Source of the DNA: Pegoplata infirma
Lineage: Eukaryota; Arthropoda; Insecta; Diptera; Anthomyiidae
Assembly: GCA_963921195.1 (NCBI GenBank)
Contig: OY992540.1
Location: 133,412,694 to 133,476,693, forward strand
Direction: 5' to 3'
DNA: 64,000 bases
Shown here: positions 55,060 through 64,000 of the stretch, piece by piece
How positions within the stretch are numbered: the first letter of the stretch is position 1
How the letters are laid out: each line of letters starts with the position of its first letter
The notes under the pieces: generated by a model
The model's input: only the letters and a program-made list of their open reading frames with translations
Database searches by the model: none
Told to the model about the DNA's origin: nothing
Position numbers and translations under genes: made by a program

Positions 55060-56160
55060 TGTATGGCGGTTTTTTTCTTAAAACATATTAATCCTATAAC
55101 TGCCATTGAGTGGTCATTTTAGTCCTTTTTCAAAAACTAAGCACAGAGGTAAAATAAAACGTTTATTTAAAGGGTCTAAATGTTCTACAAATATTTTCCT
55201 CATAAAATTTCACTAGGGGTTGTCAAAGGTTTAAAGTTTGTGCGACATGCGCAAAATGATTAAAAATTAATTTAGATAAAAATCCAATGTTTGTTTTATT
55301 TTTTACCAAAGCAGTGTTAAAGAAACTCGACAAAAAACAGTGTAAATATACTTCTGAGCTAAAAATGATGTTACAATCAGTTTTATAAAATTTTATGATG
55401 ATTCTTTTTTTTGACCGAATTAACCCTCTACATCAATGGTTCCCAACCTTTTTGGCGCCGTGCCCCACTTTTAAGTTAAAAAATCTACAATGTCCCCCCT
55501 ACACCTAAGAAAAATTTGTAAGTTTTTCAAAATTTGTTTTAAAATTCAAAATTTACTTGCAGTTAAGCAAACTTTTTGTTAAAATCATCTTTTTTTGTTA
55601 AAATCAGCAAAAGCTTTCAACAACCAAATAAATAATTTAACTAAAATAATAATTTTTTTAGTTTTTTAATAAAAAAAAAACTTAAAAATTTGCTCGTTGC
55701 CCCCCTGAAGCATTCAAATTGCCCCCCAGTGGGGCGAGAATCAAAGGTTGGGAACCATTGCTCTACATAGTTCCAGTTTTAAGGGGTAATTTTTGTAAAA
55801 GAAATACATAAAAGTCTATAAAAAAGGCAGTTAGAGGGTTAAAATGTTCTACAAATATTTTACTCACCAAATTTTACTAGAGGTCGTCAAAGCGTATCTA
55901 AGATGCTTAAAAAAGTAAAGTTGTAAAATTAGCACATACATTTTGTTTTAAATTTTTCCGAAATTTTAATACTTAAAATTTTTTAGCATTTTCTGCATGC
56001 TGGATGATCTTCCGCCTTTGATGAAATTTAAGATATTAAAAATTAGTACAAACATTTTTGATTTGACTACGTTTTTTCGCCAGTGTGCATGTTAATCAAT
56101 TGAGTAAAATTCTTGGAAATTTAAACTTAAAATTGTTAAATACATTTTTTTTTGTACTGA
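55060..56160. repeat. Duplicated noncoding block around a hAT MITE
   Basis: AAATGTTCTACAAATATTTTCCTC followed by TTTCACTAGGGGTTGTCAAAG (about 55186) recurs as AAATGTTCTACAAATATTTTACTC and TTTTACTAGAGGTCGTCAAAG (about 55842). No gene is seen in 55770-56160. Confidence 0.55.
55434..55760. mobile_element. hAT MITE, 327 bp, with exact 8-bp target duplication
   Basis: Perfect 18-bp inverted ends CAATGGTTCCCAACCTTT / AAAGGTTGGGAACCATTG, flanked by CTCTACAT at 55426-55433 and 55761-55768. The end sequence is a classic hAT type. Confidence 0.92.
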
Positions 56161-56506
56161 CAAGGGAAGTATTACAACCCTTATGAACTAATTTTCCTGA
56201 AACTTAAAATATATTAAAGAGACAATTCTAAGGTTGGGATGTCTCGCGTTATCGGCCATTTAGGGAATTTAAGGGTTCAAAAATGGGTAGAAAAATATCG
56301 AAAATATAGTTTTATGGAATTTTCAGCCATTTCTTTTTCAAAGACTATATGATGTTTTCATATAAGAAAAAAGGGTTTTTCAATACTTATCCAACGGTGG
56401 GTGGCATAGGTTAGGTTAGGTTGTAAGTGGCTGCTGACGTTTTACGTCAACACACGTAGACTCTGAGGTCCATTGATATACCACGGGACCGTAATAGGTT
56501 TCCCTA

Positions 56507-57150
56507 CTAGTCCCTGTCGTTAAACCAGTTTGAGCTTCTTATGAAACTCCTTAGATGTTGAATTTTGACATCCGACAAATCAGAAAGATCGTACAGCTCC
56601 CTAGATCCCAGTGAAGCAAGTCTCTGACCAGAAAGTGCCGGGCAATGGCAAATAAAGTGTTCGATAGTTTCCAACTCCTCTTCATCCATGCAACTTCGGC
56701 AAAAGTCATTCGACGGCACGTTTAACCGCTCTGCGTGCTTCCCTATAAGACAGTATCCGGTAATTATAGAAACCACCGTCGAAATCTCTCCTCTTGGAAG
56801 CGATATCAGCTCACTTGTGCGTCCCTGATTAAGAGAAGGCCAAATCAGTCGTGTTGTCTCACACGTCCACCCATTTGCCCATCTTTGATTAGTCTCCGTC
56901 GCAGAAAAAAGCCGTAGGTTTTGCTTGCAAGTTTCTAGAGGCATACCAACACATTCCAATTCTGTTGGAACCTGTAAGGTAGTTCCTAGTCTTGCAAGCT
57001 CATCGGCTTTGCAATTCCCTGGAATGTCTCTGTGCCCTAGGACCCATATGAGTCGTATGTTAAACTGCTTGGCCATCTCATTTGAAGACGTGCGGCAGTT
57101 AAGGGCAGATCTTGTTTTCAGAAACATTGAGTCCAGGGACTTGACCGCGG
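56507..57150 (-). pseudogene. LINE ORF2, C-terminal part (end of RNase H and zinc knuckle)
   Basis: Reading leftwards: AAVKSLDSMFLKTRSALN, then IRLIWVLGHRDIPGNCKADE (last RNase H motif with conserved His and Asp), an arginine/tryptophan-rich linker, and DFCRSCMDEEE...EHFICHCPALS, a CCHC-type knuckle found at the C-terminus of related LINE proteins. It is the continuation of 60977-63322: removing 57151-60976 leaves both parts in one frame. Confidence 0.9.
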
Positions 57151-57470
57151 CACAGTGGTCAATTTCGCGAGATAGCGGTCAAAACTCTATAACTTTTGAC
57201 CGGATTGGTATTTTTTTACGCAATTTGTTTTGTTCAATAGGAGGGACTTTAAGCTTCAATTTGCGTGCTCAAACGTAAAAATCGACTGATAGGAACGTAA
57301 GTAATGTGGAGTTAAAAATGCATTTTAATTTTTTGTTGAGTTTCCATGTAAAAGTTGAGTATTTTGACATTTTAAATAGGTATTTTTTTTATAATTTCTT
57401 ATTTTCTTCAATCGTATTTTACAACCAATACTTATTTATTATTCCTAAATTTAATTTTGGTCAGAAAATG

Positions 57471-57528
57471 CCAACATTTGGCCCCTGACATTTATTTAGT
57501 CTCAATATTCACAGGGGCCAAAGGTTGG
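57471..57528. repeat. 17-bp-stem hairpin in the RAG-like element's left noncoding part
   Basis: CCAACATTTGGCCCCTG (57471-57487) and CAGGGGCCAAAGGTTGG (57512-57528) pair with one mismatch across a 24-nt loop. It could be a terminator-like structure or a trace of another insertion. Confidence 0.6.
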
Positions 57529-57762
57529 TTTTTTTTGGAAGAAAGCTAATTCTTGTGAGGATTAAACTGAAAAATAACACTGAAATTCCCAACAATATCA
57601 ATACCATTTGGATATATTACAATATATACAGAACACAACATCGATAAAATTTTAAGTAAACTTTTACTATTGATTTGAAGTGCACATATATTTTATTTAA
57701 ATGTATTAATAAAAATTTATACTAAAATTAGAAACAAATTATAATCTTTAAACTAGTATTAA

Positions 57763-59984
57763 TTAAACAATATTAGTAAAAATTTCTTCCAAATAGCTTT
57801 GATTTTCATTTTGCAGTAGTTGTTTAGCTTCTTCATCTAACTCTAATGAGGTTGATTTACATTTTTGTCGAATACTGGACATATATGGGTCTGATGTGCA
57901 CAACAAAATATTAATAAGATCTTCATTAGTGCAATATCTGGAAATTTTTCTTGTATTGTGCTCGCGAAAGAATCTGTAGTCTTTGTTCCTGTTTTCTTGC
58001 GCTTCTTCTGAGAGATCTCCAATTGGAAGCATATTGTGCTGAATTATTTGTTCCCCATGGAACAAAATTTTGTGAACTGTGGTTGGCATATGTCTCCAAG
58101 AATATTTTTGGTTAGGGTTGCTGTCTCATTAGCATACTGACCAAATTTTTTTGCATCTATCTTTTTGCTACATGCTATAACTTCTAATATGATTTGGAAT
58201 CGTCGTATTAACCCCCCTATTCTAAGAAAATTGTCATCTATAATAAATGACAAAACTATAACAAGGCAAATTTTCTATGTAAGTATCTTCACAATTAGCG
58301 AATTTTGCAAAACATTTTTCATGACAAAGGCTTTGCCAAATTGTATTTATGTATTTACACATTTTTTGAATCAATAAAAATTATTAATATCGCGAGAAAT
58401 CAAAATACAAAATTCTATAACAAATTGTTATAATGACAATTTTTTCTAGAATAGGGGGGTAAATCATAATCTACTCCAGTTATAGAAGCTGCAGTTTCTG
58501 GATCGGAAAAAAATCTCCTTGCTGTGTTTCCATCATTAGAATTTCCTTCTCCTTGCTTTGGCTCGTCAATTATAAGGCCTATCTCACGGTATTTTTCTTG
58601 AATATCTTTTTTTTTTGCTTTCTTTTTCCAAATTTTCTTTGTTGTTTCTCACTGTTTCGCCTAACGGGCCAAATTCCAAATCGTATCCCAATTTAAGAAT
58701 ATGCTCCATAAAACGAATTCTAGCATGAAGAGGTGACATTCCAAATTCATATGCTTCATTAAAACTATCGTCTTGTGTTGGTGGTTGGCTCAATTGACTT
58801 GATGTTTTTTTGAATATATTGCAGCTTGACGAAGACTTTGTTTCGGTTAAAGTTAACTTCGATGCATTGGTCATTAAATTCAAATATCACTGGTTGAAGT
58901 TCTTTAATTTCATCTCTTATTTTGCCAACTTCTTCAGTTAGGACATCTTTAGTTTCTTTTTTGTAAGCAAACTTTATTGGTCTACAAAATTTTGTTGACG
59001 AGGGAATTTCATTCTTCCATACATCTATCTCTGCAGCTCTACTAGTTGACGGCTCTGAACCAATATAAGTTTTTGTTAAACGTAATGGAACGAAAGAAAT
59101 CATGAATAAATTGGCATCTGATGAATTTTCCGCATTACATTGTTTGTATTGTTTCTGGCCAGAGGACCCATCACATCCCCATTTAGAAATTAAAGTCATG
59201 CTGCAATTTTTAAACTTTAAATAGTCAGCATCAAATGTCTTTAATAATCATTCTGCAGTGTGTTCAAGAAGATCCTGCAATTTTATTTCTGCTGAACTTG
59301 AAGTTACACTAACAGCAGTTGGTGAAGGTAAGCAATATTTTTTGGCAGAAACTATATCTCGATATGATGGAAAAATTCCACAATTTTTTTCATTGGTTCG
59401 CTTCCGGAATTCTGTATATTGGTTTTTAGTCATTTTCAAATCCAAAAATAGTGCAAATGCTTCTTCTGGAGTAAATTTATTTTCTTCAGTTGGTGTCGGC
59501 TTACTTTCTAAAATCCTTTTTGTGCGTCTGGGGCTTGCTTCCACTATTTTTTCAATGATAGCAATTTTACTCTTTTTAGTTTTAGATGGTTGAATTTGAT
59601 GCAGAAATGAATCCTTTATGATGCTACAAGAAACTTCTTCATTGACATGTTTAAGCTTGCGTCTTCGTGATCTTTCACTACAATTATCAATTGGCTTTGC
59701 TGGTCGACCACCTTTTCCAGTTTCCGTGGTAGTTACTGATGGCTTTTTAAAAATAAGTTTATTTCTTGGTTGCGCGAGTAAAACAATTTCTTGTTTCTGG
59801 AACATTGATTGTACCGTTTTCTTAAAGTATTTAAAAAGTTTTTTATTTTTAAGTTATGAATTTTAATTTCTTGTTTGTCGCATATTTTGAAGAATGGATT
59901 ATTCATTATATGTAAAATAATGTCGTTTTCATATTTCCGTTCAAAATATATATCAGATAGAACACTATAACTGAATTTAGCCAT
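57763..59984 (-). pseudogene. RAG1/Transib-like transposase, decayed
   Basis: Minus-strand order: N-terminal basic helical part (59984-59733); GKGGRPAKPIDNCSERSRRR and NQYTEFRKRTNEKNCGIFPS (59805-59248); TGA stop at 59248-59250; SKWGCDGSSGQKQYKQ and FMISFVPLRL with FCRPIKF (59199 on); SSSSCNIFKK and MSPLHARIRFMEHILKLGYD (58883-58584); after a frameshift NDGNTARRFFSDPETA; then, past a MITE, IRRFQIILEVIA; finally TVHKILFHG and DLSEEAQENRNKDYRFFREH (58089-57763). These parallel RAG1 blocks around its first catalytic Asp (CDG-x-G-D) and last Glu (NESGNK, then RRFRK). The middle Asp cannot be placed: the aligned residue after LHA is Arg. At least four frameshifts, one stop and an insertion make it inactive. 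Identification rests on order of motifs plus the element ends. Confidence 0.8.
58212..58459. mobile_element. MITE inside the RAG-like transposase gene (248 bp)
   Basis: Inverted ends CCCCCCTATTCTAAGAAAAT / ATTTTTTCTAGAATAGGGGGG are flanked by TAA (58209-58211, 58460-58462). On the coding strand it splits a Leu codon context, and removal with one TAA joins GVDYDL to IRRFQ in frame. The 3-bp duplication of TWA type suggests PIF/Harbinger mobilisation. Confidence 0.8.
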
Positions 59985-60930
59985 TGTTTAAACAATAATG
60001 AAGAAAAAAATGAATGCATGGATTAATATACTATTGCTCGAAGTTTCAACATGATCTTTTTTACCTCTTTGAAACATAATATAACAGGTACTTGGTTTTA
60101 CCAGTTATTTCCATTGGTTTTAAATTTATTTGCAATTTTCAGGTATTTAAGTTATGTAATATTAGATGACAATAAAATCATTTTTTACCTTTTTCTAATG
60201 AATTGCCAGATACCACATAATTTGAGAGTTCTATTGTCATTTTTGTCAAAATTTTGATACACCCTTCTATGTGGACTATGTCCAAATATGGGCCAACTTC
60301 TCCTAATTTCAACAGAATTATTTTTTGGGTCAATAAGAACTCTTGTACAAAATTTCATCAAAATATATGCATAATAGCCACTTTCACATACAAATAACTT
60401 CTCAAAAAATATGACGTGCATTTGTACCGAATATCTTACCTTGGGTCAGAAAAATTGCTGTAGCTCAAAAAGTGCAGTTCCGATGCATGGACATGTACAT
60501 ATAGGAATGTAGGGGAGAGTTAGGACTACAAAATAGTAAATTTGTGTTTTGACTCAGCTTGACTCACTGGAGTTGTGCTCTATGAAGTAAGAAATTTCCG
60601 ATAAATTTGACCTTTTTTAAAAAAAATATTTAAATTGTTCTGAAAACAGTAGAGCTTAAATTTTTTTACCAGTAATAGGAAACAAGTTAAGTTACAACAC
60701 AAAATTTATTTCGTCCAAAAATCTTGAAAAACAAAAAAGTTATGATCATTTAAACTTTAAAAATTAACTAAAAATATCATAAATTTACTAAATTCTGAAA
60801 AAGACCATTTTGGACCACCCTGTTCTCAGCGAAATAGTTGAAATAGAGTTCTAATTTTTTGGCTCCCGAGGTTTACTACTGTCTACTTTCATATGAGTCT
60901 AATAACTTTAAAATCGGAGAACAAAAACCA
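59985..60930. other. Noncoding right part of the RAG-like element
   Basis: A+T-rich with no coding frame of note. It lies upstream of the transposase gene, so it would have held its promoter. No specific promoter motif can be supported. Confidence 0.5.
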
Positions 60931-60976
60931 AAAGGAGTTTTGGCCGCTATCTCAAAATATTGACCACAGTGCGCGG

Positions 60977-63322
60977 CTTGACTGTCAGTATAGATATTGA
61001 CTGCATTTGTAGACAAGACATTGCAGCTCAACCAGTCAGCCACTTCCTTTATTGCCAGCATCTCTGCCTGGTAAACACTGCAATGATCTGGCAATCTACG
61101 AGCCAGGCTCAACCCAAGCTCTTCCGAATAGACTCCAAAGCCCACTTGTTCGTGCAGCCTCGATCCATCTGTGTAAAAATTTATGGTAGCTCCACTACCC
61201 GGAGTATCCCCCATCCAAGACTCCCTGGATGGTATCATAGTGGTAAAGTGGCGCTCAAAGAGGCTCAAAGAGGTAGCACAGTCCACATTTTGTGGTATTG
61301 TTATCTTCTTCAAGATCGCGCTATGGCCACAATCGCTGCTCCTCCATTGCAGCGTGCTATTAAGTCGAATTGCCGACGCAGCCGCATACTGACTACCCAA
61401 TATGTCCGATGGTATCAGGTGAAGGAGGATTTCTAATGCAGCCGTAGGTGTAGTACGAAGAGCACCAGTGATGCACATCGACGCCGTTCTCTGTACCTTC
61501 GTGATAAAGACACAGTTCGCTTTTGTTTCTAAAGCAGGCCACCAGGCAATGATTCCATACAGCAAAATTGGACGCACCACTGCTGTATAGATCCAATGAA
61601 CGACTTGAGGGCTAAAACCCCATCGTTTTCCAATGGCTCTTTTACAGGAATATAAAGCAATCGTTGCTTTTCTCACCCGTTTCTCAATGTTACGCCTAAA
61701 ATTCAACTTCCTATCTAGAAATACTCCAAGATGCTTGGATCCATCTGAGAAGGTGATTTCAGTGCCGTCCAGAGAAATAGGATCAAAAGCAGGAATCTTA
61801 TTTTTCCTTGTAAACAAAACAAGCTCTGTTTTACTTGGATTAACTCCTAGACCACAGTCTCTTGCCCATTTAGACAGATCTTTCAGAGAACCCTGAAGAA
61901 TGTCCCTCAATGTTGGCAGATGCTTCCCCTTTACCGCTATCGCGACATCGTCCGCATATGCGACAACATGACAACCACGTGCTTCTAGAGATAGCAGCAT
62001 TGAATTCAGTGCCAGGTTCCAAAGAAGCGGCGAAAGAACACCTTCTTGTGGGGTGCCCCTATTAACAAATCGAGATATGACGGACGCTCCCAATTCAGAC
62101 GTTATACGTCTATTGGCAAGTAGGTTTTCCACCATTTAAACGATCCCACGCTTTATTTCTAGACCAGACAATGCCAAAATTATCGAGTATGGGATGACAT
62201 TATTAAAAGCCCCCTCTATACCAAGAAAGGCCACCATAGTGTACTCCTTTACCGAAAGCGATCTCTCGATGGTACCAACGAGCTCATGCAGAGCTGTTTC
62301 CGTTGATCTACCCTTGCTGTATGCAAGTTGCTTTGTCGAAAGCAACCTCAGGTCAATCACTCTACGCAAATATGAGTCTATCATTCGTTCCATTGTCTTT
62401 AACAAAAAAGAAGACAGACAAATTGGTCTGAAATCCTTCGGAGCTGTGTGGGAACTTTTCCCACCCTTCGGGATAAATACGACTCTAGTATCCCTCCATT
62501 TTAAAGGAATATACGACCAGTTGATGCATGCTGTGTATAGATTATACAGTAACGGGGCTATATAGTCCGACACTTGCTGCAACTCAGCCGGGATTTTACC
62601 ATCAGGTCCCGGGGATTTATATGGCCTGAAGCTTTTTATCGCCCAGATTAATGTTTGCATATTTATTATTTCCGAAGCAGTTTCAGATGCTTGGGCGTCA
62701 GAACGTTCCAAAGCTTGAAACGGCGTCATGGAATTGCCCGGAAAATACGTGTTTAAAAGGATATCCAGCGACTCTCCACTGGAGGAAGACCACACCCCAT
62801 TAGGATCTTTCAGGTATCCCATAGTGCTAGGTGAAGAAGCCAGAACCTTGCGCAGCCTGGATGCTTCAGAAACGTCTTCTATGTTTCCGCAGAAGTTTTT
62901 CCAAGAATAACATTTTGCATTTCTGATCATCTTCTTATAACTCTTAAGTTGCAGCCTGTATGCAGACCAGTCCTCGTCCGCTCTTGAAAATTTAGCCTTA
63001 TTAAAGAGCTTTCTGCAGGAATCTCTGCTTATCTGCAACTCATTTGACCACCAAGGTGGCTTTTTTTCCCTCTAGGCTTTGCAGAAGGGCAAGACGCATC
63101 CAGGCACCTATTACAAACATTTGTTATATGGTCAACCAGACAGTCAATTTCCGCCAAACTATGCGGTTCAGATAAGGGTACTTCACCCAAAAGCAAAGAA
63201 AAAGTTTCCCTATATTTAACCCAGTTTGTTCTCCTCAAATTTCTAGAGACTGTCTCAACCGGGGCACGCTCCCTGAGTAAAAACTCAATGTAGCGATGAT
63301 CTGAGAAAGAATGGATATTCAT
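60977..63322 (-). pseudogene. LINE ORF2, endonuclease tail, reverse transcriptase and RNase H start
   Basis: SDHRYIEFLL (last endonuclease motif) lies just inside the truncated 5' end. A frameshift in an A-run near 63065 follows. RT motifs: YKSPGPDGKIPAE, WRDTRVVFIPKGGK, DFRPICLSSFLLKTMERM, motif A as FLGIEGAFNN (the usual catalytic Asp is Gly), an in-frame TAA at 62136-62138, motif B GTPQEGVLSPLLW, motif C VVAYADDVAI. Then KHLGVFLDRKLNF, YTAVVRPILLYG and RNase H starts INFYTDGSR, YQAEMLAIKE, NIYTDSQAA. Broken at 60976 by the RAG-like transposon; also lost are one catalytic Asp and the frame. Confidence 0.9.
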
Positions 63323-63523
63323 ATATGTAAATACAAAATAATCTTTATTAAACTCAAGCCGACACGTATTTTTGTCCTAGACGATATTCCAGTTAGTTCG
63401 GAAGTTATCGGAATTCTCTCGAAGGTCCATATTCTGATAAGCCGAAACATCACAACCTTAAAATCGTCTCGTTTGAAGTTTCATGCAAATCGGTTCATAA
63501 AGGTTGGTGTACTTCCCTTATGA

Positions 63524-64000
63524 GTGCCTTTAATGGGAATCATCTTACATATTGTTTTCTTTTATTTTAAATTTTTAATTAATTTCCTTCGTATTTGTTT
63601 TCCTTTTAATGCTTAAACGTTAAAGGCTACAGTGTTCATAATTGGCCAGTTGGCAATATCATTAAGATTTAATTTTCCACTTAAATTAACAATAACTGTG
63701 TAATAATGAGCTTCTATTTATTATTCTATAAAATCAATAACAGCTTTATCATCATCATCATCATCATTATCAAACTCATTCTCACTTTTATGAAACATTT
63801 AACATTTTAATCTATTAAAAATTTTGCTAAAAAAAATACAACAAAAGAAAAATTCTAAATATTTTTTCTATGTTAAAAAAACTATATAAAAATTTTTATA
63901 TTAAATTTCTCAAGTATTTAATAATTCCAAAATAAACAAATTCGTGCAAAAAATAACTAGGTTATGGATAAACGTGTGTAAGAGTTTACGGTTTTTATTT
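63524..64000. other. No gene seen; A+T-rich
   Basis: Contains a short (TCA)n microsatellite at about 63750-63770; otherwise featureless. Confidence 0.5.

Larger units (their letters stand above)
57151..60971 (-). mobile_element. RAG1/Transib-type DNA transposon, 3821 bp
   Basis: Left end CACAGTGGTCAAT...AGATAGCGG, right end (complement) CACTGTGGTCAAT...AGATAGCGG; the 37-bp ends match at 31 positions. The target duplication is CGCGG at 57146-57150 and 60972-60976: 5 bp and GC-only, as known for the Transib superfamily, whose ends start CAC(A/T)(A/G)TG. The left heptamer equals the V(D)J signal heptamer. It carries one decayed transposase gene (57763-59984, minus) and a 248-bp MITE. About 600 bp left and 950 bp right of the gene are noncoding. 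Confidence 0.88.
56407..63322 (-). mobile_element. LOA-like non-LTR retrotransposon, 5'-truncated, split by a transposon
   Basis: The minus-strand LINE runs from the last endonuclease motif (63322) to a 3' end in AACCTAACCTAACC (56423-56408). Without the 3821-bp insert and one target copy it is about 3.1 kb. Order: endonuclease tail, reverse transcriptase, RNase H, C-terminal Cys/His knuckle. Presence of RNase H and the motif style point to the LOA clade. Two shorter tails of related elements are at 24253 and 32529. Confidence 0.85.
56161..63520. mobile_element. PIF/Harbinger-like MITE, copy 3, split by a LINE
   Basis: The left half 56161-56406 matches copies 1 and 2 from CAAGGGAAGTATTACAACCC to ATCCAACGGTGG. 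The right half 63325-63520 matches from AAATAATCTTTATTAAACTC to the tip CTTCCCTTA. TGA duplicates lie at 56158-56160 and 63521-63523. About 100 bp present in the intact copies is missing at the LINE junction, so the LINE insertion was accompanied or followed by a deletion. Confidence 0.82.

Noticed and set aside
59258..59866. Plus-strand frames opposite the RAG-like transposase
   Set aside because: Antisense shadows of the minus-strand coding remnant.
60921..60929. ACAAAAACC, identical to the V(D)J signal nonamer, near the right end of the RAG-like element
   Set aside because: It is in the wrong orientation and about 34 bp from the heptamer, the left end has no counterpart, and A-rich 9-mers are common here. 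Probably coincidence.

Overview
This is eukaryotic DNA, very A+T-rich, and it consists almost entirely of mobile elements and their decay products. I found no convincing host exon, rRNA gene or functional tRNA gene. Element types (DD37E Tc1/mariner relative, LINEs with a C-terminal RNase H, a tRNA-derived SINE, hAT and PIF-like MITEs, a dispersed repeat carrying GTCCGTCC-type runs and 'ATACCCTCC' ends) point to an insect, most likely a higher fly (Diptera, Brachycera). That placement is inference, not proof.

Layout. 1-2.4 kb: a long-inverted-repeat MITE split by a 1.5-kb hAT-type element. 2.7-3.3 kb: a tRNA-derived SINE with a MITE inside it. 4.1-4.8 kb: a truncated LINE. 5-10.5 kb: a PIF/Harbinger-like element, nested inverted-repeat elements, and several members of a family with termini CACTCAAAA and TA target duplications. 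10.6-14 kb: dispersed repeats and a small transposase remnant. 14.2-20.1 kb: a 6-kb imperfect palindrome with four elements in or near its centre. 21.2-23.4 kb: a second large hairpin whose left arm alone carries a SINE. 24.2-31.3 kb: a Tc1-like inverted-repeat element into which at least eight others have inserted. 32.5-35.9 kb: a degenerate ~170-bp tandem array interrupted by a LINE tail and by a 1.3-kb mariner/Tc1 element with a DD37E transposase. 36-42.2 kb: MITEs and a nearly complete Jockey-group reverse transcriptase. 43-48.4 kb: hAT-like elements and two badly decayed LINE regions. 48.8-50 kb: a 16-bp minisatellite. 53-55.8 kb: SINE and hAT MITEs. 56.2-63.5 kb: a PIF-like element broken by a LOA-like LINE, which is itself broken by a 3.8-kb RAG1/Transib-type transposon.

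The main discovery is at 57151-60971. This element has ends CACAGTG/CACTGTG (the first identical to the V(D)J recombination heptamer), a 5-bp GC-rich target duplication (CGCGG), and a decayed transposase whose motifs line up with RAG1/Transib. It sits in the RNase H domain of a LINE. Removing the element and one CGCGG brings the two LINE halves into the same reading frame.

Many calls rest on exact target-site duplications or on an empty paralogous site within this same window, which makes the order of insertion readable. All coding sequences found are broken by stops, frameshifts, truncation or insertion; nothing here looks active as it stands.
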